Positions 1 to 11,187 of a stretch of DNA of 64,000 nucleotides are shown one piece after another. Positions within the stretch are counted from its first letter, which is position 1. Every line of letters begins with the position of its first letter. The DNA is taken from contig OX375878.1 in assembly GCA_947359465.1 (NCBI GenBank), positions 80,579,627-80,643,626 of the forward strand, in the 5' to 3' direction. A program made the translations under genes and the position numbers. This DNA is from Metellina segmentata. Lineage: Eukaryota > Arthropoda > Arachnida > Araneae > Tetragnathidae. Below the pieces are notes generated by a model. It did not search any database, was not told the origin of the DNA, and worked only from the letters and a program-made list of their open reading frames with translations.

Positions 1-900
1 AAGGATAAGAAAAAATGATTGAAATACCAGAAGGTGAGAAAAATCAATCTGAAAGGAAAGGGAAAAGACTGATGATAAATAATGCTCCCCAAATATACAA
101 TTCACTTTGAACGAGAATGAGGAAAATAACTTCCCAATGTTCTTTACAATTCTCTAAACAAGAGACTAAAGAAAACTGCAGGCTGTAAAAAAATCATGAT
201 TTGCTGAAATTACCATGAGTGCAGAAAAATTAGAGCATTTGACCACTTCTGTGATTTTTCTATGGTGCATTTACTTAGTTATAAAAATGTAAGATTAGTT
301 GTGATTTAAAAAAATAATTTGATTTAAATCTTGACACTCTGGAAAACAGCATAGGAAATATGTTGATTGAAGTGTACAGGTTTGTAGACGATAGCAAAGG
401 CTAAACAGAAGGAACACAAAAAATTTAGATTTCAATGAAACGTCTAATTCTACACATCTTCGAAAATGAGCACATCCCTGTAACTTAAATTCCTCTCAAG
501 TTAAAAATTATTATGAAATAGGTACAGGATAGACAACAGTGGAAACACAACAGCACACTAGAGCAAGCCCATGGACAAGGAAATGTTGCAGACAATTTTG
601 ATGTAAAATCAAGGTGTACCACGTAATCATGATTTTAGATTACAATTCGTGATACATGTTGTAAAATCATACCACAATTTGTAATGTAAAATGATGTGAC
701 CATGACTCTGCATCGAAAGTTTTACTGAGTTAGAAGGTACGGATACCTAATAACACCAACTGTACAAATTCTTTGGGTTCAGAAAGTATTGATTCGTAAC
801 AAGATTTCACTAGTCCATTTATGGAGTAGAATAACACAGCTCAGATAATTATAATGGTCACAACACTGATTATGTTGTAATATTAATGTTGAATTGTAAT
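1..900. other. Unannotated AT-rich stretch
   Basis: No long open frame, tRNA-like promoter box, inverted terminal repeat or similarity to another part of the window was seen here. Short frames are of the size expected by chance. Confidence 0.5.
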
Positions 901-1066
901 TAATTTGCATTCTTTAGAAAATCAACATAGATATTTTTCTTTTGGACTGCAATTGACTGTCGTTATATTTACCAATCGGTCTTCTGAAAAACATATTTTA
1001 AGGTGTGCCACTGTTTTTACAGGTGTGATATTACAGAAACATTACCACCACGAGAGTTCACATATA

Positions 1067-1560
1067 CAGGGTGTCCTAAAAGTTCCCGTACTGAAGAAAC
1101 GTGAATTTATTATACAAAAACAACAAACTTTAAAACAATTATTTTTATGGAAATGGTAAAAAGCACTTTTAACATAACGTAGGAAAAAAATTTGGATTTA
1201 CATTTACAATATAAATGTTCCACGAAATCGGCGAACGAGTTGATATAGCGTATCATTACTCGGTATTACATCATTTAGATATTTATGTTGCCAAAATTCT
1301 TTACATCTTTCACGTGATTTACATTCAAAATAAGTATCAAACAGCGAAATTCAATGTGAATGCATGATAAATTCATCTTACAATGAAGAACAAAATGACG
1401 TGAAACTTTATTGTCGCACAACTTGAGCGTGAAGGAAATCAAACGATAAAAATTAAACAGTCGATAAAACTATAAGCAGACAGTAAAATTCAATAATTAA
1501 AAAAAACACGGGCAAAAATTTTTTTAAACTTGAGAGTACGGGAACGCTTAGGACACCCTG
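1067..1560. mobile_element. Mariner-type MITE, 494 bp, intact copy
   Basis: The segment starts CAGGGTGTCCTAAAAG and ends with its near-perfect inverse (...TTAGGACACCCTG), and is flanked by TA on both sides (1065-1066 and 1561-1562), the target duplication of Tc1/mariner elements. It contains no transposase. A second copy of the same family lies at 8,239-10,116, where it is interrupted by an autonomous-type mariner element; the two share their outer ~100 bp and the AT-rich interior near the right end. A mobilising partner is not identifiable here. Confidence 0.85.
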
Positions 1561-1977
1561 TATAACCTAACCGATCAAATTTTCAGTAACATTTGCTATA
1601 AATTTATAGCATTATAAAAACATATTGTGTATTAATTATTGAAGAAACGAAAACGCTTAAAAAAAGTACACTATTATAGATATTTCAAGTTTGGGTTAGC
1701 TACAAACCATCTTTCAAATATGAATATAGAAAAAAAAATTAAGTTTTGTGCATTTCAATCAAGAAAGACGAAACAATAAAAATGTATTCTTACATATTTT
1801 GTTTGTCCTGTAGTCCCATTCGCAAATCGGATTGAAAAAATTAAACGGAGTTGTAAAAAATAATAGTCTAGCTATCTATGCTGAGTTTGAATTTTGAATG
1901 TCCACGTTAGAAGCGAGTCGCCAACTGTTGATGACGTCACGACCATTTCCGCCATACGGCCTCGTTTATCTAGAAGA

Positions 1978-2100
1978 CAGTGCTCCAATGGCCTGTTGCT
2001 CCAGAGTGCAACGTTAATTAAATACCTATCATTCGGGATTGAACCCTTTACCGTCGCCAATAGCCCACGTATTGCTTCAGTTCGATGTAAATTCAACAAT
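1978..2100 (+). repeat. Two decayed SINE-A 3' tails
   Basis: Two consecutive fragments resemble the SINE-A tail: 'cctgttgctccagagtgc ... gttaatt' followed by 'gggattgaaccc...gccaatagccc...gcttcagttcgatgt'. Heads are missing. They are old, heavily diverged copies. Confidence 0.55.
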
Positions 2101-2229
2101 AGATCTTGATCTTGTCAGTGAATCCACTGTAGTTCATTGGATTTGTTTTCTGTTCTAATGAATTGCTAGTTGTAAGAGGCTCTGGTTCAATTCCTGTGAT
2201 TTACCCTATAATTTATTTTCTCTTGTAGT

Positions 2230-2352
2230 TAATGGTAAGTGGTAATTTTAGTTAATGTCGTACTAGAGCAACACAACGATCTATTGACGACGGTCCGGGA
2301 TCAGTCCTTTAAGATAAAGATCCGAGTACAACACCTCGTAATTTTGAACCAC
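2230..2352 (-). repeat. Partial SINE-A, reverse orientation
   Basis: Reads as the reverse complement of the SINE-A 3' half: a GGTAAT tail, then GTCGTACTAGAGCAACACAA, the ATTGACGACGGTCCGG block, and TAATTTTGAACCACG. It is 5'-truncated before the tRNA-like head. Confidence 0.75.
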
Positions 2353-2393
2353 GTTTCTCTTGTAGGTTATTTCTTTGTTAGTAAAACGTTCCT

Positions 2394-2847
2394 GTTGTTG
2401 TTTCTTATGCCTACACTGGAAGAGCAAGGAGTGCCAGGCCCGTCGAAGACTTCAAGAGGCGGAGGAGGGGGGGGGGCGCCTTCCATGTTATTGAGCCCCA
2501 TTGGGAGGAAGTCCGACTTTGCTCGACATACATGACACATCCGTTTTACAAGAAGGCCCCTTTCATACATCCATTCACTCACACATATCGTAATTTAGAT
2601 CCCTATCAGAGGCCGATAACCCCCTGATCAGGTACCTCCAGAGGTATTGATTTGGTATGGGAACATGGGGGACATTGTGACCACGACCTATATAACGTGC
2701 CCCAGTCACCATTAGTGAACACGACGGTCTTTAGCCAGGTCGAAGCGGCGATCTCGCAATCATCAGAATTGCAGGCTCCGCCGAGGACAGAACCCACAAC
2801 CCTTCTGATGCGAGCCCGACGCTCTACTGACTGAGCTACCGCGGCTC
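2394..2847 (-). mobile_element. SINE-B, a distinct tRNA-derived SINE with target duplications
   Basis: Read on the minus strand, the element starts with a tRNA-like head (GCCGCGGTAGCTCAGTCAG as box A region, then GGGTTGTGGGTTC as a box B-like region) and ends in an AACAACAAC-type tail. It is bounded by a 13-bp direct repeat GTAAAACGTTCCT (2381-2393 and 2848-2860), as expected for LINE-mediated insertion. Its head and body differ from the abundant SINE-A. I saw only this copy in the window. Confidence 0.78.
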
Positions 2848-3019
2848 GTAAAACGTTCCTTGAGTATGTAGGTTCATCGCTTGACATTGCATATCTTGTG
2901 TTTTTTGCACAGCTTGTCCAAATAAAGACTTTGCGTTAAAAATCCCAACTTACCATCCTTATGATTAGTATGCGACTCAAGTTTGATATAACTGCTATGA
3001 TGTGTTTCTCTCTTCTGTG

Positions 3020-3210
3020 CCTCACGTTGCGGTAGTGTGGACGTTTGGAGAGTTTTATGCTAGCTCAGGTATTATTCTCATGATCTGACCCATTGTTAAA
3101 AATTACGTAGTGTTGTTCTCGGATCCTTTCCTTAGAGTTTAGACCCGAACCGCTTCTAATAGCCCGTTGCGTTCCTCAAGCGTGACATTAGTTAAATACC
3201 TACCTCTTCA
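3020..3210 (+). repeat. Old SINE-A body fragment
   Basis: Matches the central and 3' domains of SINE-A with many changes (CCTCACGTTG, GTTTGGAGAG, ATCTGACCCATTGTTAAAAA, AATAGCCCGTTG, tail TTAGTTAAATACC). The tRNA-like head is absent. Confidence 0.65.
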
Positions 3211-3254
3211 CTGATGATAAAACTTTCCTTGCATGTGTATGCCCATTTACTTGA

Positions 3255-3652
3255 GCCGACCAACCGGTATAGTGGTAAGGGGTTAACCTCTAGATTGGAA
3301 GGTTCCTGGTTCAAATCAGGGTTCGGACATGGATGTTTGTAAGCGTATGTAGAGGCGGCTATTACACCTTAAATCTGTCGTGACCGAAAATCTCACGTTG
3401 GGTTGGTGTGAACGTTGGGAGAGTGGGCTGCCATCTAAGGTGTTGCTTCGTCATCTGACACCGTGGTTCAAAATTACGAGGTGTTGTCCTCGAATCTTTC
3501 CCTTAAGGGACTGATCCCGGATCGTCGTCAATGGCCCGTTGTGTTGCTCTAGTACGACGTTAACTACAAATTACCATTACCCGGACCGTCGTCAATAGCT
3601 CGTTGTGTTGCTCTAGTACGACGTTAACTTATAATTACCATTTACGTGTATG
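3255..3652 (+). mobile_element. SINE-A with a partial second tail unit
   Basis: Begins with the SINE-A head (GCCGACCAACCGGTATAGTG, then a GGTTCAAATC box B variant). It runs through the conserved body to GTACGACGTTAACTA and an ATTACC tail. A second partial tail (CCGGACCGTCGTCAATAGC to GACGTTAACTTA) follows directly, giving a one-and-a-bit unit dimer. The short tail repeat TTACC(A/C) ends both units. Confidence 0.85.
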
Positions 3653-4870
3653 GTTTAATCAATAGCTTCAACTTGAGGAAATCAAGGGGCAAGACCAGAC
3701 TTCCAATATAAGTAGACTGAGCATCGCTATTGAGAAGAGCTTCACAAAGCATCCACAATACGTTGTCAGTAGTCACGTGACTGCTCCACGAAAATTCAGC
3801 TTGGTTACTTGATTTTTCTTTTTATCGCCTCTTGGCGACATTTTATAAAATGATAAGGATTCGATGAGCATAATACTGAGTATTTCTGGAATTTGAATTA
3901 CATTTTAACATTGTTGGTCAATGCAAATGAATATTTACTTTTTCATTTCTGAGTATTTTTTGAATTCGTATCACTTTTTAATGTTTTTAGTTTTATTATA
4001 GAATTAAGTTCTCATTGAGATTAAGGTTAACCAGTACACTTAAGATAAATAAATAGTCAATAGAATAAATTTCATATTTTATCTATAGTTCTTCAACTGC
4101 ATTAGGTGTGAAGAAATTATCTGATTTAATTTCAGAAAATAATTCAAACTTCTGTAAAAATTTAGTAAGGTTAGTATGAGTTGGAATTAATTGAAAAATA
4201 AATGTCCATGTTTGAAAATGACTGCATGAATAAATATTTTACTGATGCATAAAACAAAAATACTTTAAACAGATTAGAAGATTGCCTGTTCAAATGACGT
4301 TTGGGTTACCACTAAAGCTTTCATTGATATTATGGATTCTTAATTGCTTACGTTTTCATAAACACAAATTTATTTAAGGAGTTGCGCACACACATAAAAA
4401 TATTAACAAGAAAAGTTATACACATAATCTTTAAGATTGAAGGAAACTATTTTAAACCATACACTTGAAGTTAGCTATTTTGCAGGTTTAGATTTCTGGT
4501 TCAAAAACTAATTAAGTTGAAACTGTGTCCATAGATGAATTCATCAAACTGATAAGGTAAATAACTCTTGACAATTTATATGCTTTGCATGTACAAAAGT
4601 TCTGTAAATGATTTTTTATATTGAATTTTTATAACTTATTGTGTGTGAAACCAATATTTAATAAATACAAAAGATAAATAAGAAACAGTAAACAAACAAA
4701 ATTTATTGTCACATTCATCACATTTTAACTAAAACGCTTAGAAACATGTAGCCATTTAATGACCCTTAAATATTGCAGTTTTATTATTAAAATTTTATCT
4801 ATTGACACTTTTCCCACGATTTTCTTTCTTCATCTTTGGGAAAACTAATAAAAGAAACAAGAAAAATTAA
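3653..4870. other. AT-rich intergenic stretch
   Basis: No recognisable gene or element. Only short chance frames and A/T-rich runs are seen. Confidence 0.45.
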
Positions 4871-5399
4871 ATAAGGTTAGGCGGGGTAATTGTAAACAAG
4901 CTATACCAACGGCCACATGGTATTCCGAGAAACTAAAAAGTTGTCAAATATGAAAGCTGGTAACCATGAGGATGCAATATGGTGATCCCGTATTTCTTTG
5001 ACCCACAGCTGATAGCAATATGTTTAGTTGAAGAATTTATGGTTGAAAAGTTTGGGTTTTAAAGTTTTTGTGTGCTTCATTTATACTGCTGCCCTCCATA
5101 ATATATTGAAACGTATATTGTTCCAATTCTTTACTACGGTCAGTATCGTTTCTATCGAAAAGAAAATTATCGACTTTTGCTTCTGTGAACTTTAATGCAC
5201 CTACAGTTGAACGTTTACAATTACCCCATATTTTTCAAGGGATGGGGTAATTGTAAACATAACTTTGCCAATAGTTTCGTTCAATTTGGATGTAAAAGCA
5301 ATATGTTTTTCCGTGTAATTTTGTATTTAATCGCATTTAGTACGTTTGAGTTGCGTTATTTTTGCATTCCTCGTGGATTTACTAAAACTTCACACATAT

Positions 5400-6260
5400 G
5401 ATGAAGTTCTTACAACTGACCACGTACTGTCACGCTTAAAGGAGGCAGAAAAAAAAAAGGAAGCCTGGTGAGAAGATACTGAAAGAGCCAGAAGGCAAGC
5501 AAGAAACCAAGAACGAAGCAAATGGAAAAGACAGCAGAACTCGATGACAGCGAGGATGAGGAACTATTGAAAGAATTGACGGTAATAGTAATGGTAGTTT
5601 TAGTTAACGTCGTACTAGAGCAACACAACGGGCAATTGACGACGGTCCGGGATCAATCCCTTAAGGGAAAGATTTGAAGACAACACCTCGTAATTTTGAA
5701 CCACGGTCAGATGACGAAGCAACACCTGAGCTGGCACCCCACTCTCCTAACTTCCACACCAACCCAACGTGAGGACTTTCGGCCACGACAGATTTAAGGT
5801 GCACCAGCCGCCTCTACACCATACGCTTACAATCATCCATACCCGGACCTGAACCAGGTAATGGTAATTTTGGTAATTTTAGTTAACGTCGTACTAGAGC
5901 AACACAACGGGCTATTGACGACGGTCCGGAATCAGTCCCTTAAGGGAAGGATTCGATTACAACACCTCGTAATTTTGAACCACGGTCAGATGACGAAGCA
6001 ACACCTGAGCTGGCACCTCACTCTCCAAACTTCCACGCCAACCCAACGTGAGGACTTTTGGCCACGACAGATTTAAGGTGCACCAGCCGCCTCTACACCA
6101 TACGTTTACAAACATCCATGCCCGGACCCGGATTCGAACCAGGAACCTTCCGATCTAGAGGCTAACACCTTAACCACTATACCGGTTGGTCGGCGAAAGA
6201 ATTGACGGTGAAGAGTTTGGAGTTCTCCAAACATTAAAGCAAAATATAGAAAACTAGCTT
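5400..6260 (+). pseudogene. Transposase C-terminal remnant, split by SINE insertion
   Basis: Reading around 5,400-5,582 and 6,209-6,260 gives the same lysine/glutamate-rich sequence as the cleaner copy at 61,722-61,984 (VLTTD, SRLKEAEE, EPEGKQETKNE, DEELLKE). Here it is broken by a poly-A frameshift after SRLKEAE and by a 612-bp SINE dimer. In pogo/tigger-type transposases a 'LTxDEVLxxLKExE' segment follows the DDE domain, which is why I assign it there. It is not functional. Confidence 0.5.
5583..6194 (-). mobile_element. Dimeric SINE-A insertion with 14-bp target duplication
   Basis: On the minus strand a full SINE-A (head at 6,194, GCCGACCAACCGGTATAGTG) is followed by a second unit that begins inside box B (GGTTCAGGTCCGGG). 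Both units end in GGTAAT-type tails. The flanks are the 14-bp repeat GAAAGAATTGACGG (5569-5582 and 6195-6208). The paralogous locus near 61,900 lacks the insertion and has one uninterrupted copy of the site, so this is a retroposed dimer and not two independent insertions. Confidence 0.9.
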
Positions 6261-6305
6261 GCAGGGAAAGTTAAATATTTTGGAGCCATTTATGGAAGAC
6301 ATTGA

Positions 6306-6755
6306 GGCCCGGTGCATACATCCGGTTTTTCAACGTGCGGCGCCGCTGCGGCACCGAAATCCAACTATGCACACATAACCGTGAAATGACGCAAATACTC
6401 ATTTCGCGCCATTTGCGATAAATATTATGTCAAAGAAAACGTATTTATTTTGCTTACTTGGTGAAAAAAGTATATTCTGAAACAAAATAGACGTTACTGG
6501 ATACAACAAATTATTTTTTTATTCCATTTATTTATGAAAACAAGGTACTTCAGAACGGAGACGCATGTGCGGTGAGCTGCTATACCTTTGGGGGAACTGC
6601 GGTACAAATTGAACGCAAGTTGGACGTGCGTAGCCGCAGCAGAGCCGGAGGCATGTGTGTACTGCTCCATTGGAGCTAATGTATCTTAGACCGCACTTGC
6701 GTTGCTGCAGCGGCGCTGCACGTTTAAAAACCGGATGTGTGCACTGCACCGGGCC
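6306..6755. mobile_element. PIF/Harbinger-type MITE, 450 bp
   Basis: Terminal inverted repeats begin GGCCCGGTGCA and extend imperfectly for about 50 bp through ACATCCGGTTTTT and GCGGCGCCGCTGC. A TGA trinucleotide flanks both ends (6303-6305, 6756-6758), matching the TNA-type 3-bp duplication of Harbinger elements. It has no coding capacity. The orthologous copy is at 62,016-62,546. Confidence 0.82.
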
Positions 6756-6831
6756 TGAAACGACTACGTTTGTACTTGTTGATTGGGGGGAGGGGAAGAG
6801 ATAGAAACCCCACTTTTCGTATTTAATAAGG

Positions 6832-7029
6832 GTGGATGTTGTTTCAGCAGAGGAGTTCGAGATCACCGGACTCAAATGCATCGACAACGCATATACTAAA
6901 TTCACTGTGGTTCAAAAAGACTAATTCTGTGTTACCAAAGACCATGTCAATGCAATTTTACCTACTTCAACCTGTAGCAAAGAAGACCGTAAAGAAATTT
7001 TCCAATTTGAAGGCACTGTTAATGTGTAA
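6832..7029 (+). pseudogene. Transposase C-terminal tail remnant
   Basis: A 66-codon frame beginning VDVVSAEEFEITGLK and ending FEGTVNV with one internal TAA. The same internal TAA is present in the second copy at 62,6xx, so the stop predates the duplication. The composition (aromatic, acidic, VTKDHVNAILP) resembles the C-terminal module after the DDE domain in pogo/tigger-like transposases. The assignment is tentative. Confidence 0.4.
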
Positions 7030-7620
7030 GAAATGTAATGCATGTTTGTTTTTTGTACCCAGGATTATATTTTTCAAATTTTAGTTTTTTTTCTTCACAT
7101 TTTTAAATTTAGAATTTTTTGTTTATTACTCTAAATACATTATTTGTTCAGTAAATGTTTGAATAATTTATTCTTATCTATTCCTGGAAGTTCACCTCAT
7201 AATCAATGCAAATTTCAAGTGTCACTAAATTTTTTGGGAGGAAGAAGTGGGAGTATTTGGTAAAGGTAAAGATCAAAACGAGGTAATTGTATACATGGTA
7301 TTAGAAGGGTAAAAATACCACTGGAGTACCTTCTACTGCCTATGCTGTCACTTGTTCAATATTCAATATCACGAGGAAAATCGTTGTTTACAACTACCCC
7401 TACTTTCAGGGGTAGTTGTAAGCACGCGGGGTAATTGTAAACAGCCGAGTACAGTATTAAATTTATTTTCTGGAATCTTCGTACTAATTAAATATCAAAG
7501 TAGAATAGTGACAAGTTAGTTTAGTAGTGTGAACAATGTTTAATTACTTTATCAAGAGTTTGAAAATAGGGATTGAAAGTGAACATACAAATTCTGTTTA
7601 CAATTACCCCGTCTTACCTT

Positions 7621-8236
7621 ACATAAGAACTGAATAAATGAATTTTTGGCAGGTGCACATCTTTACAAGTACTTATTACAAGTAAATATAAATTGTTTTA
7701 CTTTTAGTTCTAAAAATTATAAATACAAATTCACAATTATAATACGGCTTAGAAAAATGCTTTGATCCTATTTTTAACAAATTGATTTTATTTAATATAT
7801 AATTAAAAGTTTCAAACGTTATCTATTATTTTAAATATTATTCTTATGTAATTACAGTTTGCACAGATGGGTGGATGTGAAACTATTTTTCTCAGCAAGA
7901 AAAATAATTTATGTGATGTACTTAAATTGATGTTACCAAATTCATAACATTTTTATCGTGTGACACGAAAGAATATAGTACTCCTAGTTGGAGCAAAAAC
8001 ATATTCGCCAAGACAGAACGATTTCGCACATGTTTTTTACAGTTCTGTTAACTATTTGTAATATTTTAAGACAGTACAAATTTAAATTTACAATTAGAAA
8101 TAGTTTACCCATTATTTTGTTTCAAACATTTTAGTTACATACTGATTGTAAATGTATGAAATCTTTTCATAGAACGGGAAATGTACGCAGGTTGTATTCA
8201 TTAATTCCCAATGTAGAATATCTATTTCTATCATAC
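7621..8236. repeat. Flank shared with the duplicated segment at the window's right end
   Basis: This AT-rich DNA is collinear with 63,590-64,000, beyond the apparent pogo-like terminal repeat, so the duplication is larger than the transposon. At 7,858-7,947 a 30-codon frame following a good 3' splice signal (TGTAATTACAG) stays open and ends at the same TAA in both copies. Confidence 0.6.
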
Positions 8237-8356
8237 TACAAGGTGTCCTAAAAGTCCCCGTACTGACAATTCGTGAATTTAAAATCCACAAACTTTAAAA
8301 CAATTATTTTTATGCGAATGGTGAAAAACACTTTTAACATAACGTTGGAAAAAATA

Positions 8357-9810
8357 CAGGGTGTTTCAGTGAACCGTTTCAGAACTTTTAAGAGGGGTAG
8401 GGTACATCCTGACGAACCAAAATCTTATACCAATGGGCAGTCAGAAATGCTTTCCTGACGCGGTAGATGGCGTTGTGCGGAAATCCCGAGCTTTCGTGTA
8501 GGTAATCTTCATTTCGCACAAGAACGCCAAGTTAGTAGGATGGATGATTACACGATCGCAGAGTTAGCCGATATGCATTTGGCGTACGGGGCGGCTGCAA
8601 ATTGTAGTGGGCCAGCCGCACAGCGTTTGTACGCGGAACAATATCCGACGAGGCGTATCCCCAGTCATAATTTCTTTGCAAAACTGCACCAGAGGTTAGC
8701 TCAGACAGGTTCATTAGAAAGAGGGGACAGGGTAATAACAGCACGGACTGCAGACGTTAAACAGAATGTGCTACAGCATGTACAGGGGAATCCAAGAACG
8801 AGTACACGAAGTGTAGCAAACGCAGTTGGGGTTTCCCATTGCAGCGTCTGGAGGATTCTCCGAGAAGAAGACATGCATCCGTTTCACGTGCAGCGTGTCC
8901 AGACACAGCAACCGGAGGATTATGCACCTCGTATTGCTTTCGCACAGTGGTACCTTGGAAAATGTGCTACAAATCCCCTTTTTTCCCTGCTGAAGTGTTG
9001 TTTTCCGATGAGGCATCCTTCACAAGGGAAGGAATTTTCAACACGCATAACGACCCTATCTGGGCGGTCGAGAACCCGCATGCAATACGACGTCGTGCAG
9101 CACAGATTCGATTTTCGGTCAATGTATGGGCCGGTATTATGGGAGATCACCTCATCGGACCTTACCTGTTACCCTCTCGTCTAACCGGACCTAACTACTT
9201 GCTCTTTCTGCAGCAAGTATTGCCACAACTTTTGAGAGATGAACAGATTTCTGCATCGACGCAACAGACAATGTGGTTCCAACACGATGGAGCCCCTGCC
9301 CATTATAGCGGAGATGTTCGTAACTACCTGGATGTCACATTTGGTCAGCAGTGGATCGGACGTGGTGGTCCCGTGCGTTGGCCTGCTCGGTCACCCGACC
9401 TATCATGTCCTGATTTTTATTTCTGGGGTCATCTGAAATCGCTAGTTTATGACACCCGTGTTGACAATGTTGAGGAGCTGGTTGCAAGAATTGCAGTAGC
9501 TGCCGGAGAAATTCGAGATATGCCTGGAGTATTCCAGAATGTTCGGATGTCCATGCGTCGGAGATATGTGGCGTGCATTGTAGCCCGTGGAAGAAACTTC
9601 GAACACTTACTTTAATCCATGTACCTTTTGCTTCTTTTCATGTATTATTAAAACGATTTCTCACTTACGGTCTCTTTTCTTTACGGTGCTTCTGTGTACA
9701 ACACCGCTTCAGGAAATCATTTCCGACCCCACATTGCTATATGATTTCGAGTTGTTAGGATGTACCCTACCCCTCTAAGAAGTTCTGAAACGGTTCACTG
9801 AAACACCCTG
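8357..9810 (+). mobile_element. Mariner-superfamily transposon, nearly complete
   Basis: Termini start CAGGGTGTTTCAGTGAACC and form inverted repeats of about 57 bp with only a few mismatches. TA flanks both ends. The single transposase gene covers most of the interior. The element sits inside a MITE that shares its CAGGGTGTYYC start, which suggests a common transposase specificity. The long, well-matched repeats and a frame broken by a single slip indicate a fairly recent arrival. Confidence 0.92.
8540..9615 (+). pseudogene. Mariner transposase (DUF4817-type HTH plus DDE), one frameshift
   Basis: The N-terminus (MDDYTIAELADMHLAYG) matches the helix-turn-helix found in many arthropod mariner-like transposases (DUF4817 type). 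A second HTH follows around HVQGNPRTSTRSVANAVG. The catalytic domain shows FSDEASF (first Asp), FQHDGAPAHY (second Asp) and SPDLSCPDFYFWG (third Asp). I count 41 residues between the second and third Asp, consistent with a DD41D group. The frame shifts once in the C4T6C3 run near 8,977-8,989, so the protein is not made as is, although everything else is open to the TAA. It would cut and rejoin the element's own ends in the nucleus. Confidence 0.9.
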
Positions 9811-10395
9811 TATATGATCTTACACATTTGTTTATCGTTTACTGTACGGTCCCCCTTGGAGACTTTTCAAACAAAATCTCCAAATTTAAGATGGCGTCGA
9901 TAAATAAGACTCAGACAGCGAAATTCTCTGAATGCGTGATAAATTCATCTTACATTGAAGAACAAAATGACGTGAAATATTATTATCGAACAACTTGAGC
10001 CCGAAGAAAATCAAACGATAAAAATACAAGCAGACGATAAAATTCAATTATTAAAAAAAACACGGGCAATAATTATTTTTTTTTAATTGGAGTATAGGAA
10101 GTTTTAGAACGCACTGTAGATATTATCAGGAAATATTGAAAAATACAAAAGTGAAAGAAACTTTTTTCGCTCACCTGTGAAATGTAATTACATCCATATA
10201 CGCAGCACCGTAGACCCATTTCAACTTGAGTATTCAAGGCATTTGCTACTTGCTAGGGAAGAAGGAATGTGCAGACAATATGCGCGTTGGAGAGAAAAGT
10301 CTGAGGTTCATATGACTACTGATTTTGGTCACATGATCATGCGGACATAAAAAGGTTGCCATAGCTCACTCTAGTATTATATCTACTCAATGGGT

Positions 10396-10726
10396 AAAGC
10401 CGGTATAGTGGTTAAGGTGTTAGCCTCTAGATCGGAAGGTTCCTGGTTCGAATCCGGGTCCGGGCATGGATGTTTGTAATCGTATGGTGTAGAGGCGGCT
10501 GGTGCACCTTAAATCTGTCGTGGCCGAATGTCCTCACGTTGGGTTGGCGTGGAAGTTTGGAGAGTGAGGTGCCAGTTCAGGTGTTGCTTCGTCATCTGAC
10601 CGTGGTTCAAAATTACGAGGTGTTGTCCTCGGATCTTTCCCTTAAGGGACTGATCCCGGACCGTCGTCAATAGCCCGTTGTGTTGCTCTAGTACGACGTT
10701 AACTAAAATAATCAAAATTACCTATC
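10396..10726 (+). mobile_element. SINE-A, near full length
   Basis: Complete SINE-A: head with CGGTATAGTGGTTAAGG and box B GGTTCGAATCC, central GGCTGGTGCACCTTAAATC, body, and tail TTAACTAAAATAATC. It opens a dense SINE cluster. Confidence 0.9.
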
Positions 10727-10857
10727 GTCATCTGACCGTGGTTCAAAATTACGATGTCTTGTCCTCGGATCTTTCCCTGAAGGGTTTGATCCCGGACCGT
10801 CGTCAATAGCCCGTTGTGTTGCTCTAGTACGACGTTAACTAATAATTACCAATTATT
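10727..10857 (+). repeat. Headless SINE-A unit
   Basis: Starts at CGTCATCTGACCGTGGTTC and runs to a normal tail (GACGTTAACTAATAATTACC). It directly follows a complete unit and precedes another, so it may be a partial unit of a composite insertion. Confidence 0.8.
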
Positions 10858-11187
10858 ACCGAGCAACCGGTATAGTGGTTAAGGTGTTAGCCTCTAGATC
10901 GGAAGGTTCCTGGTTCGAATCCGGGTCTGGGTGTGGATGTTTGTAAGTGTATAGTGTAGAGGCGGCTGGTGCACCTTAAATATGCGTTGCCAAAAGTCTC
11001 ACGTTGGGTTGGTGTGGAAGTTTGGAGAGTGGGGTGCCAGTTGAGGTGTTGCTTCGTCATCTGACCGTGGTTCAAAATTACGAGGTGTTGTCCTCGGATC
11101 TTTCCCTTAAGGGACTGATCCCGGACCGTCGTCAATAGCCCGTTGTGTTGCTCTAGTACGACGTTCACTAAAATTACCATTACCATA
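10858..11187 (+). mobile_element. SINE-A, full length
   Basis: Head AACCGGTATAGTGGTTAAGG, box B GGTTCGAATCC, canonical body and ATTACCATTACC tail. Confidence 0.9.

Larger units (their letters stand above)
4872..7620 (+). mobile_element. Decayed pogo-like DNA transposon with later insertions
   Basis: Both ends carry inverted copies of a motif near AAGGTTAGGCGGGGTAATTG / its inverse at 7,594-7,620. The core GGGGTAATTGTAAAC recurs internally around 5,235, 7,270 and 7,430. Inside are two remnants of a protein C-terminus typical of pogo/tigger-like transposases (a charged 'VLTTD.VLSRLKEAEE' region and a later 'F.VTKDHVNAILP' region). A dimeric SINE (5,583-6,194) and a Harbinger-type MITE (6,306-6,755) have inserted into it. 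The catalytic DDE part is missing. The right part, plus flanking DNA, is duplicated at 61,448-64,000, so the exact element limits are uncertain. Confidence 0.55.
8239..10116. mobile_element. Second MITE of the 1,067 family, interrupted
   Basis: Left end CAAGGTGTCCTAAAAGTCCC and right end ...GTTTTAGAACGCACTG resemble the termini of the 1,067-1,560 MITE, with TA on both sides. Internal similarity (CAAACTTTAAAACAATTATT on the left; CATTGAAGAACAAAATGACG on the right) confirms the family. A complete 1.45-kb mariner sits inside it. Confidence 0.8.

Noticed and set aside
10396..10470. tRNA gene called from box A/box B-like motifs in SINE heads
   Set aside because: No acceptor stem pairs, and the same head occurs in many dispersed copies with identical bodies, tails and target duplications; these are SINEs.
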